A program made the position numbers and the translations under genes. 64,000 bases of DNA from an uncultured Bacilli bacterium (GTDB taxonomy: Bacteria; Bacillota_I; Bacilli_A; RF39; UBA660): the NCBI GenBank assembly GCA_947628535.1, contig CANRAF010000003.1, positions 1-64,000 of the forward strand. Direction: 5' to 3'. How positions within the stretch are numbered: position 1 is the first letter of the stretch; each line of letters begins with the position of its first letter. The notes under the pieces were generated by a model that saw nothing but the letters and a program-made list of their open reading frames with translations, searched no databases and had not been told where the DNA came from. This document shows positions 1 through 7,793 of this stretch, piece after piece.

Positions 1-1
1 T

Positions 2-244
2 TTTGCGTTAACTCAATTATACAACTTGAATTACTTTTTTTATATAGAAATGTTTCACATCAATTGTAACTCTACATCATTGGGAAGAGATTTGAATGAT
101 TTCTTATTGACAGTTCGTGTATTTTCCGTTATAATATTTGCTGCTTAAGAAGAGGACGTTTGGGAAATTGCAAAATTAAAATATGAAAAACATATGTACA
201 ATATAATGCCAATGTCTAATTCTAAATATGTATTAAAAAAATAA
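2..244 (+). pseudogene. Possible remnant of a broken coding region
   Basis: Reading from base 2, the frame is open into the left window edge up to a TAA at 146-148. The same frame then continues for 31 codons, with protein-like composition (EDVWEIAKLKYEKHMYNIMP at 152-211), to a TAA at 242-244. No plausible start or ribosome site is visible for the second piece. I do not recognise the protein. It may be the 3' end of a gene interrupted by one in-frame stop, or chance open frame in AT-rich DNA. Low confidence. Confidence 0.25.
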
Positions 245-293
245 AAAAAATTCTTTTAAATAGTTTAATTTTATGTTAAAATTTTATTAATGG

Positions 294-490
294 CTTTGAT
301 AAGAAAGTAGTAGTAAGAAAATTTATTTTTTAGAGAAAAAGTGGTTGGTGAAAACTTTTAAAATAAATTCTTATGAATTCACTCTTTAGCTAAATCGTAT
401 TACTTGCGTTAAAAGTAAGAGATAGTTATTACTATAAAATAAGGTGGTACCACGATTAAATCGTCCTTTGGTTCCATCTTTTTATTTTAA
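294..490 (+). promoter_or_regulatory. T-box riboswitch, phenylalanine specific, controlling pheST
   Basis: The conserved T-box sequence AAGGTGGTACCACG lies at 441-454 and is followed by a terminator-type stem (acgat/atcgt around 453-465, extended by later bases) and a T-rich run at 478-488. Upstream, a stem I region runs from about 294. The bulge sequence GAATTCAC at 375-382 offers TTC (378-380) as specifier codon, followed by a purine, which is the Phe codon expected for a phenylalanyl-tRNA synthetase operon. In this family uncharged tRNA-Phe pairs with the specifier and the T-box bulge, which favours the antiterminator and lets transcription reach pheS. The left boundary is approximate. Confidence 0.88.
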
Positions 491-501
491 GGAGGAAGGG
501 T

Positions 502-1533
502 ATGGAAAATATAAAAACCGATATTTTAAAAGATTTAGAAAATGTTAAAAACATGGAAGATTTAAATCAGTTAAAAGTAAAATATATTGGTAAAAAAGGT
601 ATTATTACTATGCTTTATAGTAAGATGAAAGATATTTCAAATGAAGAGAAAAAAGACTATGGAATGAAGATTAATGAACTTAAAAATCTTTTTAATGAAA
701 AATATAGTGAAAAACAAGTAGAATTTGAAGATAAGTTAATTAATGAAAAACTGGAAAAAGAGGCTATAGATATAAGTCTTCCAGCAATTAAAGTTTTAAA
801 TGGTGCTCCTAATATTTTAGAGAAATTAATTGAAGAAGTAGAAGAAGTATTTATGTCTATGGGATATGATGTTGTAGATGGACCAGAAATAGAAGAAGAT
901 AAATATAATTTTGAAATGCTTAATATTCCAAAAGGACATCCCGCTAGAGATGCTCAAGATACATTTTATTTAAAGGGTGAAGAAATTTTATTGCGTAGTC
1001 AAACTTCTCCTGTTCAAGTAAGAACTATGCTTAAAGGTGAAGGAAAAACTCCTATTAGAATGATTTGTCCTGGTAAAACTTATAGAAGAGATGATGATGA
1101 TGCGACTCATTCTCATCAATTTATGCAAATAGAAGGATTATTAGTAGATAAAGATATTAGTTTATCAGATTTAAAAGGAACAATTGATATTGTTGTTAAA
1201 AAGATGTTTGGAGAATCTATTGAAACTAGATTTAGACCTAGTTATTATCAGTTTACTGAACCATCTGTAGAAGTGGATATTAGCTGTTTTAACTGTGAGG
1301 GTAAGGGCTGTAATATATGTAAAAAAACTGGTTGGATAACTATTGCAGGTGCAGGTATAGTCCATCCAAATGTTTTAAAAATGAGTGGTTATGATCCTAA
1401 AAAATGGAGTGGATTTGCCTTTGGATTCGGTGCTGAGAGAATGGCAATGTTAAAATATGATATAAACGATTTAAGAGTATTTTACAGCACTGATTTAAGA
1501 GAAAGTAAATTGTTTGATAGAGAGGAGGTTTAA
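502..1533 (+). CDS. pheS: Phenylalanyl-tRNA synthetase alpha subunit
   Basis: Catalytic alpha subunit of the alpha2-beta2 class II enzyme that charges tRNA-Phe. The protein is 343 residues, normal for bacteria. Residues 1-90 form the helical tRNA-binding arm. The class II core carries the FRPSYYQFTEPSVEVD segment near 244-260, a bacterial Cys cluster (CFNCEGKGCNIC, about 262-273) and motif 3, GFGAERMAMLKY, near 310-321. Start ATG 502 sits behind a strong AAGGAGGAAGGG at 489-500. It is the first gene of the T-box operon, and its stop is one base before the pheT start, so the two subunits are co-translated. Confidence 0.96.
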   Translation: MENIKTDILKDLENVKNMEDLNQLKVKYIGKKGIITMLYSKMKDISNEEKKDYGMKINELKNLFNEKYSEKQVEFEDKLINEKLEKEAIDISLPAIKVLNGAPNILEKLIEEVEEVFMSMGYDVVDGPEIEEDKYNFEMLNIPKGHPARDAQDTFYLKGEEILLRSQTSPVQVRTMLKGEGKTPIRMICPGKTYRRDDDDATHSHQFMQIEGLLVDKDISLSDLKGTIDIVVKKMFGESIETRFRPSYYQFTEPSVEVDISCFNCEGKGCNICKKTGWITIAGAGIVHPNVLKMSGYDPKKWSGFAFGFGAERMAMLKYDINDLRVFYSTDLRESKLFDREEV

Positions 1534-1534
1534 T

Positions 1535-3904
1535 ATGATTAGTTTAGAGTGGGTAAAAGATTATATTGATATAAGTGATCAAGATTTAAAAGAATTAGCA
1601 GTTAAGATAACTAAGGCTGGAATAAATGTTGAAAAAGTTATTTGTAATCAAATAGATAATCTAGTTATTGGAGAAATAGTAGAATGTGAAATGCATCCAG
1701 ATAGCGATCATTTACATGTATGTAAAGTTGATATTGGCTCTTCTATTAAACAAATAGTATGCGGGGCAGGAAATGTAAGAAAAGGAATAAAAGTAATAGT
1801 AGCTTTACCTGGAGCTACTTTACCTGGAGATTTTACTATTGGAAAGAGTAAGATTAGAGGTGTAGAATCTGACGGAATGATTTGTGCACTATTTGAATTA
1901 GGATTAGAAGAGAAAACAAAAGAAAATTATGAAAAAGGAATTCACGAATTAGGTAGTGATGCTAAAGTAGGAGATGATCCTTTAGACTATTTAGGAGTAA
2001 ATAACACTTTATATGAATTAGACATTCATAAACATAGAAATAATGATTGCTATTATCATATTGGTTTTGCTTATGAGATAGCGGCTATATTAAATAGAAA
2101 AGTTAAACTACCTGTTTGTGATTATAAAGAAATAGAAGACTCTATCGATAAACATTTTAAATTAAAAGTAAATACTGATAAATGTCCTTATTATTTAGCT
2201 AAGATGGTAAAAGATGTCAAAATTGGGCCATCGCCAGATTTTATTAAAAGGAGATTAAGAGATGCTGGAATGCGTTCAATAAATAATGTAGTAGATATTT
2301 CTAATTATGTTATGCTTGAATATGGGCAACCTCTTCACTTCTTTGATAAAAATAAGCTAGGAGATTATATTGAAGTAAGAGATGCTAAAGAAAAAGAAGA
2401 AATAATAACTTTAGATGGAAAAGAAAGAGTTTTAAAATCTAGTGATATTGTTATAACTGATGGAAATAGGCCTGTATGTATCGCAGGAGTTATGGGTGGT
2501 GAGAATACTGAAGTAGACGAAAATACTAAAGATATATTAATTGAAAGTGCTATTTTTGATGCTGTAAGTATTCGTTATACTGCTACTAATTTAGATTTAA
2601 AAAGTGAAGCTTCTATTAGATATGGAAAAGGACTTAATTATGAATATACTGAAAAAGCAATTAATAGAGCATGTTATCTATTAGAAAAATATGCTGGTGC
2701 TAAAGTGCTAAAAGGCACAGTAAAACATGATAAAGTAGAAAAAGAAGATAAAAAGATTTCTTTCTATGCTGAAGATATTAACAAAATATTAGGAATTAAT
2801 ATTAGTGAAGAAGATATGAAAGTAGAACTAGAAAGATTAGATTTTGCTTATACTTTAAAAAATGGTGTTTTTGAAGTAACAATTCCTAAGAGAAGATTAG
2901 ATATAGATGCAAATGTTAATGATATTGCCGAAGAAATAGGTAGATTATATGGTTATAATAATTTAAAATCTACTTTACCAGTAGTTCCTATCAGAAGAGG
3001 TAATTATATTGGAGATGTAAAATATAGAAAAATTATTTCTAAAAGACTTAGAACTTTAGGACTTAATGAAGTAAAAACTTATACTTTAGTATCAAAAGAA
3101 TTATCCCAAATGTTTAATTACCAAAATAAAGAAAATGCTTATCTTCCAAATCCTTTAAGTAGTGATAAAAGTGTTGTTAGAACTACTTTAATACCGTCAC
3201 TATTAAATGTTTATGAATATAATAAGAAAAGAAAAGTAAATGACATAATGATTTACGAAATTAGTAAAACTTATGATAAAGATTTTAAAGAGGAAAGTTT
3301 AATTACTGGTCTTATGTATGGAAATTATATAACAAATGGCTGGGGCAAGTCTTTAAAAGTTGATTTTTATCTAATAAAGGGAATAGTAGAAAATATATTA
3401 GACTTTTTAGGTTTTAAAAATCGTTATTCATTTGTTAAAGGAGACGTTACATCACTTCATCCAGGAATAAGTGCTAAAATTATTTTAGATAAAGAAGAAA
3501 TAGGTATATTAGGAAGAGTACATCCTAAAATAAATAAAGATGATATATATGTATTCGAACTATCTCTTAATAAACTTATGAGAAAAGTTAAACCACTTAA
3601 ATTTAAAGAAGCTAATAAATATCCAGAAATGGAAAAAGATGTTGCCTTTATTATTCCAAAAGACATTCCATCTTCTGATATTGAAAAAGAAATAAGAAGA
3701 AATGGTACTAAAATATTAACAGATGTAAAAGTATTTGATTTATATGAAGGTGAAAAAGTAGCTGATGGTAAAAAATCAATTGCTTATAGTTTAGTATTTA
3801 ACGATTATACTAAAACATTGAAAGAAGAAGAAGTAGATAAAGTTTTTAGAAATATTATTGATAAAGTAACAAGTAAATTTAACTGTGAAATAAGAGATAA
3901 ATAA
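1535..3904 (+). CDS. pheT: Phenylalanyl-tRNA synthetase beta subunit
   Basis: Beta subunit of phenylalanyl-tRNA synthetase (789 residues). It contains an N-terminal EMAP-like tRNA-binding OB fold (about 40-150), the B3/B4 editing region that removes Tyr-tRNA-Phe (about 205-370), a B5 domain (about 405-475), a degenerate catalytic core and a C-terminal anticodon-binding FDX-ACB domain (about 695-789, starting near KYPEMEKDVAFI). The frame is open from a TTG at 1514 inside pheS, but ATG 1535 is chosen because GAGGAGG at 1522-1528 is properly placed and the protein begins at the conserved MISLEWVKDYI. A perfect-stem terminator follows. Confidence 0.96.
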   Translation: MISLEWVKDYIDISDQDLKELAVKITKAGINVEKVICNQIDNLVIGEIVECEMHPDSDHLHVCKVDIGSSIKQIVCGAGNVRKGIKVIVALPGATLPGDFTIGKSKIRGVESDGMICALFELGLEEKTKENYEKGIHELGSDAKVGDDPLDYLGVNNTLYELDIHKHRNNDCYYHIGFAYEIAAILNRKVKLPVCDYKEIEDSIDKHFKLKVNTDKCPYYLAKMVKDVKIGPSPDFIKRRLRDAGMRSINNVVDISNYVMLEYGQPLHFFDKNKLGDYIEVRDAKEKEEIITLDGKERVLKSSDIVITDGNRPVCIAGVMGGENTEVDENTKDILIESAIFDAVSIRYTATNLDLKSEASIRYGKGLNYEYTEKAINRACYLLEKYAGAKVLKGTVKHDKVEKEDKKISFYAEDINKILGINISEEDMKVELERLDFAYTLKNGVFEVTIPKRRLDIDANVNDIAEEIGRLYGYNNLKSTLPVVPIRRGNYIGDVKYRKIISKRLRTLGLNEVKTYTLVSKELSQMFNYQNKENAYLPNPLSSDKSVVRTTLIPSLLNVYEYNKKRKVNDIMIYEISKTYDKDFKEESLITGLMYGNYITNGWGKSLKVDFYLIKGIVENILDFLGFKNRYSFVKGDVTSLHPGISAKIILDKEEIGILGRVHPKINKDDIYVFELSLNKLMRKVKPLKFKEANKYPEMEKDVAFIIPKDIPSSDIEKEIRRNGTKILTDVKVFDLYEGEKVADGKKSIAYSLVFNDYTKTLKEEEVDKVFRNIIDKVTSKFNCEIRDK

Positions 3905-3911
3905 AAAAAGT

Positions 3912-3947
3912 AAAATAATGTGTAATTTTACGCACATTATTTTTTTT
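3912..3947 (+). terminator. Rho-independent terminator of pheST
   Basis: Perfect 11-bp stem AAAATAATGTG (3912-3922) and CACATTATTTT (3933-3943) with a 10-base loop and a T run immediately after the pheT stop. Confidence 0.9.
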
Positions 3948-3994
3948 CGACAAATTTCTTAAAAAGAGATTTGTATACTTACTTTGGTGATAGT

Positions 3995-4453
3995 ATGAAA
4001 TACAAATTTTTAGTGCCAATTGTACTTTCAATTTTGATTGGCTTATTTTTTGGAAAGATATTTTTTGATAATTATGATTCAAATTCTTTAACTGTTTTCG
4101 ATGAAAAAGATAAAGTTTATATGCTTCAGATAGGAGTTTATTCATCAAAAGAAAAAATGGCTTCATCTTTTAAAAACTATGAAAAGTATTTATATATTTC
4201 TAATGATGACGGATATCATTTGTATGTTGGAATAACAAAAAGTAAAGATTTAGCATCAAAAATTAAGGAATACTACGAAAAACTTGGTTATAGTATTTAT
4301 GTAAAAGAAAATATAATTGATAATCAATCTTTTCTCTCCGTACTCGGAGAATACGATAAAATTATTGATATAACCTCAAATAGTGATATTCCTGAAATAG
4401 AAAAGATTGTAATTTCAAATTACAAGGAGATGGTTTTAGAAAGTGAATCTTAA
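3995..4453 (+). CDS. Membrane-anchored SPOR-domain protein
   Basis: 152 residues: a short cytoplasmic tip, one transmembrane helix (about 4-24, FLVPIVLSILIGLFFGKIFF) and an outer SPOR domain (about 46-110, YMLQIGVYSSKEKM onwards). SPOR domains bind denuded peptidoglycan glycans at division or engulfment septa, so a septal or spore-envelope role is likely but not shown. The frame opens at TTG 3971. ATG 3995 is preferred because GGTGA at 3986-3990 precedes it and the anchor starts there. It heads the radC-mreCD-spoIVFAB cluster and overlaps radC by 11 bases. Confidence 0.75.
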   Translation: MKYKFLVPIVLSILIGLFFGKIFFDNYDSNSLTVFDEKDKVYMLQIGVYSSKEKMASSFKNYEKYLYISNDDGYHLYVGITKSKDLASKIKEYYEKLGYSIYVKENIIDNQSFLSVLGEYDKIIDITSNSDIPEIEKIVISNYKEMVLESES

Positions 4454-5132
4454 AGAAGTGCCTATAGAAGAAAGACCTAGAGAAAAAATTTTAAAATATG
4501 GGAGAGAAAACCTTACGGATAGTGAACTTTTAGCAATAATTTTAAAAACAGGAGTTAAAAATGAAAATGTTTGTACTTTAGCATATAGAGTTATTAATGA
4601 AATAGGATCAGTTCAAAATTTAAAAAATATTACTTACTCTGATTTAGTTAAAATAAAAGGAATTGGAGATGCTAAAGCAACATCTCTTATGGCTCTTTCA
4701 GAACTTGCTAAAAGAATTTATTATAAAAAAAATGAATTAAAGGAAAAGTGTTTAAATCCAAAAACTATTTATGAAAATAATAGATATTTATTTGATAATT
4801 TAAAGCAAGAACACTTTTATTGTCTTTATTTAAACTCAAAAAAGGAACTTATAGAAAGGAAGTTATTATTTATGGGAACATTAAATCAAAGCGTAGTACA
4901 TCCAAGAGAAATATTTAAAGAAGCATATAAACTTTCTGCTTCCAGCATTGTTTGTCTTCATAATCACCCAAGTGGAAATGTTATGCCAAGTAGTGAAGAT
5001 ATACATCTTACAGAATCTTTAATAAAAATTGGAAAAATAAATGGTATCCCCGTAGTAGATCATTTAATTATTTCAGAAAACGGTTATTATAGTTTTTATG
5101 AAAATAAAGTAACTGAAGAGGATTTTGTATGA
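4443..5132 (+). CDS. radC: RadC family JAMM/MPN-domain protein
   Basis: 229 residues, full length for the RadC/UPF0758 family. A helix-hairpin-helix region (KIKGIGDAKATSLMAL, about 65-85) precedes an MPN/JAMM metalloprotease-like domain with the metal motif HNHPSGNVMPSSED near 173-186. The family was once thought to act in DNA repair, but its true role is unsettled. Start is GTG 4443, within the end of the SPOR gene, with AAGGAGA at 4424-4430. In many Firmicutes radC lies just upstream of the mre genes, as here. The last codons overlap the mreC start. Confidence 0.92.
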   Translation: MNLKEVPIEERPREKILKYGRENLTDSELLAIILKTGVKNENVCTLAYRVINEIGSVQNLKNITYSDLVKIKGIGDAKATSLMALSELAKRIYYKKNELKEKCLNPKTIYENNRYLFDNLKQEHFYCLYLNSKKELIERKLLFMGTLNQSVVHPREIFKEAYKLSASSIVCLHNHPSGNVMPSSEDIHLTESLIKIGKINGIPVVDHLIISENGYYSFYENKVTEEDFV

Positions 5133-5923
5133 AAAAACTTCATTGGTATTATAAGTTCTTAATAGTTTTTTTAATATTTTTTAGTATGTTTTTTTTACTT
5201 ACAGAAAATATGTCTAAAATTGTTAATTCTTCAGGTTATAAAAATTATGTTAATTTTATAAGTGTTCCTTTTAATTTTATCAATAAATATAATATTTTTA
5301 ATTATAGAAATGTTTTAAAACAAAATGATGAGTTAAGCAAAAAGATAATAGTTGTAAATACTACTGAAAGTGAAAGGGATAATCTTTTAAAAGAAGTAGA
5401 AGAACTTAGAAGTACACTTAAAATTAAAGATGTTTATACAAGTTATAAAAAAGTTTATTCTAAAGTAATACTTAGAAATAAAATGTATTGGTATAGCACA
5501 GTTACTATTGATAAAGGTAGCATCGATAATATAGAAGAGGGAGATGCTGTTATTAATAAAGATGGTTTAATTGGTAAAGTAAAAAATGTAACAAAGAATT
5601 ATAGTACAGTAAAATTAATAACAGATGAATCTTCTGAAAATAAGATTTCAACAGTTATCAATCTTAAAGATAAAAAACTTCATGGTACAATTATTGGTTA
5701 TGAATATCCATATATAAAAATAGAACTTATAACGGATAGTAAAGGGGTAAAAAAAGGAGATAAAGTATATACTTCTGGACTTGGTAATTTTCCTAAAAAT
5801 ATTTACATTGGAACTGTAGAAAAAATAGTTAAAGATAGTTTTGGCGTAAGTTATATTCTTTATGTTACACCTGCAAGTGACATGAATGATATAGGTTATG
5901 TAGCGGTGCTTAAAAGAAAATGA
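5129..5923 (+). CDS. mreC: Rod shape-determining protein MreC
   Basis: 264 residues. One membrane anchor (about 7-27), a dimerising coiled coil (about 65-95) and the paired beta-barrel domain from about residue 105 (KVILRNKMYWYSTVTIDKGS, then KKGDKVYTSGLGNFPKNIYI near 208-227). In rod-shaped bacteria MreC links cytoplasmic MreB filaments to the elongasome PBP2/RodA outside the membrane. mreB is not in this window. The start overlaps the radC stop (ATG 5129 within TGTATGA) and the stop overlaps mreD, indicating tight coupling. Confidence 0.93.
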   Translation: MKKLHWYYKFLIVFLIFFSMFFLLTENMSKIVNSSGYKNYVNFISVPFNFINKYNIFNYRNVLKQNDELSKKIIVVNTTESERDNLLKEVEELRSTLKIKDVYTSYKKVYSKVILRNKMYWYSTVTIDKGSIDNIEEGDAVINKDGLIGKVKNVTKNYSTVKLITDESSENKISTVINLKDKKLHGTIIGYEYPYIKIELITDSKGVKKGDKVYTSGLGNFPKNIYIGTVEKIVKDSFGVSYILYVTPASDMNDIGYVAVLKRK

Positions 5924-6426
5924 TTTATTTACTTATATCAGCATTTTTAGATATACTTTTATCATTTAATATTCCATTAAATTTTGGAGATATTAACTAT
6001 TTTTTCCCAGCTTTATTTATAAGTTCTATTCCTATTAGTTATTTATTAATCAAAAGAAAAAGTCTTTTTTTCACTTTAATTATTTTAATTTCTATTATTT
6101 ATGATGCTTTATTTAGTGATATTATCTTTATAAATGTTTATTATGTAGTTTTATATGGACTATTTTTAAATATTTTTTATAAAAACAAAAAGGGAAGTTA
6201 TTTAAATATTTTTTTAATCTCTATTATGGGAGTTATTTTTTATGATATATTTATATTCTTTACTTTAATTCTTTTAAAATATGAAACTTTCAAAATAGGA
6301 TTTTTAGGCTATAAAATTTCTAGGACGCTTCTTTTAAATAGTATATATATAATAATTTCTATTATTATATTTAGAAGTCGAATATTTAGAGAAAAAAGAA
6401 AAAGAAAAAAGTTTTACTATAAGTAA
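5920..6426 (+). CDS. mreD: Rod shape-determining membrane protein MreD
   Basis: 168 residues of highly hydrophobic sequence with about five membrane helices and a very basic C-terminal tail (REKRKRKKFYYK). MreD proteins are poorly conserved. The call rests on size, topology and a 4-base ATGA overlap with mreC. It is a component of the lateral wall elongation complex. The following 31 bases contain the ribosome site of the next gene, so the operon probably continues. Confidence 0.85.
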   Translation: MIYLLISAFLDILLSFNIPLNFGDINYFFPALFISSIPISYLLIKRKSLFFTLIILISIIYDALFSDIIFINVYYVVLYGLFLNIFYKNKKGSYLNIFLISIMGVIFYDIFIFFTLILLKYETFKIGFLGYKISRTLLLNSIYIIISIIIFRSRIFREKRKRKKFYYK

Positions 6427-6457
6427 GTTCTTCATAATATGTGATAGGTGATATATT

Positions 6458-7054
6458 ATGAAATACAAACAAGTAGAAAAGTTTTTAAATAAAAATAAGA
6501 AAAAGAAAAAAGGGAAAAGCTTTTTTTATAAATTTATGATAAGGGCATGTATTTGCATTTTAATAGTGCTTGTAGGCCTTGTGTTTTTAAAATATGATAA
6601 GAATAACAAGCAAATAATATATAGGTATTTATACGAAAATAATATTAATTTTGCAACACTTAATAAATGGTATACAGAGCATTTCGGAGATATTGTACCA
6701 TTTCAAAATATGGTAAAAGATAATACTGAACTTGTATTTAATGAAAATTTATCTTATAAAGATGCAAGTGTTTATAAAAATGGAGTTAAATTAAATGTTG
6801 AAGATAATTATTTAGTGCCAATTATTGAAAGTGGAATAGTAGTCTTTATTGGTAATAAAGATGATTTTGGAAAGACAGTAATAATTGAACAAACAGATGG
6901 AGTTGATGTTTGGTATGGTAATGTTACTAATATAAATGTTAGTTTATATGACTATGTATCGAAAGGAGAGTTTTTAGCAGAAGCAAATGGAAGTTTTTAT
7001 ATGGCATTTCAAAAAGATGGGAAATATATAAAATATCAAGACTATCTTAAATAA
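6458..7054 (+). CDS. spoIVFA: SpoIVFA-like stage IV sporulation protein (inactive LytM fold)
   Basis: 198 residues: Lys-rich cytoplasmic N-terminus (1-23), a transmembrane helix (about 26-45) and a C-terminal M23/LytM-like domain (about 120-198, LVPIIESGIVVFIG to LAEANGSFYMAFQKDG) without the zinc-binding histidines of active LytM enzymes. In Bacillus, SpoIVFA tethers and holds the pro-sigma-K protease SpoIVFB inactive in the outer forespore membrane until SpoIVB cleaves it. The call is supported by position: directly after mreCD and before an M50 protease, as in Bacillus (where minCD intervenes). The next gene overlaps its end if the non-canonical start is right. Confidence 0.82.
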   Translation: MKYKQVEKFLNKNKKKKKGKSFFYKFMIRACICILIVLVGLVFLKYDKNNKQIIYRYLYENNINFATLNKWYTEHFGDIVPFQNMVKDNTELVFNENLSYKDASVYKNGVKLNVEDNYLVPIIESGIVVFIGNKDDFGKTVIIEQTDGVDVWYGNVTNINVSLYDYVSKGEFLAEANGSFYMAFQKDGKYIKYQDYLK

Positions 7055-7793
7055 AATATATATTCATCCATTTACGTATCTTTTAATTTTTCTTTCGATT
7101 ATAACTGGAATGTTTAAAGAGTTTTCTTATGTCTTCATAATTATTATAGTACATGAGATAGGACATTTAATTGCTGCTAAAATATGTTCTTGGAATTTTG
7201 ATAAAATTGAAGTTTATCCATTTGGGGGTTGTGTTAAATTAGATGATAAAATAAATAGATCAATGAAAGAAGAACTTTTTATTTTAATAGCAGGTCCAGT
7301 AATGCAAATATTATTTTTTTATGTTTGTTATCTTTTTTTAAATGAAGGATTTATAAGTTATAGAAACTTTTTAATTTTTAAAAATTATCACTATACATTA
7401 CTTATATTTAATCTTCTTCCAATTTATCCACTTGATGGTGGAAGAATTCTAAATATTATAATAAATTTTTTTATGCCTTTTAAAAAAAGCAACAAAATAA
7501 CAATATGTTTATCATTTCTTTTGATATTTAGCCTTTTGTTTTTTTATAAGAGTTTAAACTTTACTTTGATGGGAATTCTTCTTATAACAGAACTTATAGT
7601 TTATTTTAAAAGACAAGATTTTTTATATAATAAAATGCTTCTTGAAAGATTTATAAATCCATTTAAATTTAAAAAGATGAAAATAATTAAAAATAAAGAT
7701 AATATGTATAAAGATAAAAGGCATATAATTTTATATAAAGATAAATATATTACAGAAAAGGAATACTTAAAGGAAAGATTTAAGGTGAGATAA
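7035..7793 (+). CDS. spoIVFB: SpoIVFB-like M50 intramembrane metalloprotease
   Basis: Site-2 protease family enzyme that in Bacillus cleaves pro-sigma-K in the mother cell. Zinc motif HEIGH lies at about 40-44 and the second metal ligand in NLLPIYPLDGG at about 126-136, both in membrane helices, giving roughly 252 residues if started at 7035. The first canonical start is ATG 7110, but the frame upstream encodes KTILNKIYIHPFTYLLIFL, which matches the N-terminal IHVHPF helix of Bacillus SpoIVFB. Between the in-frame stop at 7029-7031 and 7110 there is no ATG, GTG or TTG. I infer initiation at ATC 7035 (GATGGG at 7016-7021), overlapping spoIVFA. If ATG 7110 is used the protein loses its first helix. 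Confidence 0.82.
   Translation: MKTILNKIYIHPFTYLLIFLSIITGMFKEFSYVFIIIIVHEIGHLIAAKICSWNFDKIEVYPFGGCVKLDDKINRSMKEELFILIAGPVMQILFFYVCYLFLNEGFISYRNFLIFKNYHYTLLIFNLLPIYPLDGGRILNIIINFFMPFKKSNKITICLSFLLIFSLLFFYKSLNFTLMGILLITELIVYFKRQDFLYNKMLLERFINPFKFKKMKIIKNKDNMYKDKRHIILYKDKYITEKEYLKERFKVR

Noticed and set aside
1514-1534. Upstream TTG start for pheT
   Set aside because: It lies within pheS before the GAGGAGG site; ATG 1535 matches the family N-terminus.
6416-6441. Sigma-K/E-like CATAATATG before spoIVFA
   Set aside because: It fits neither consensus fully, the start point would fall on the ribosome site, and the gene is probably read from the mre operon.
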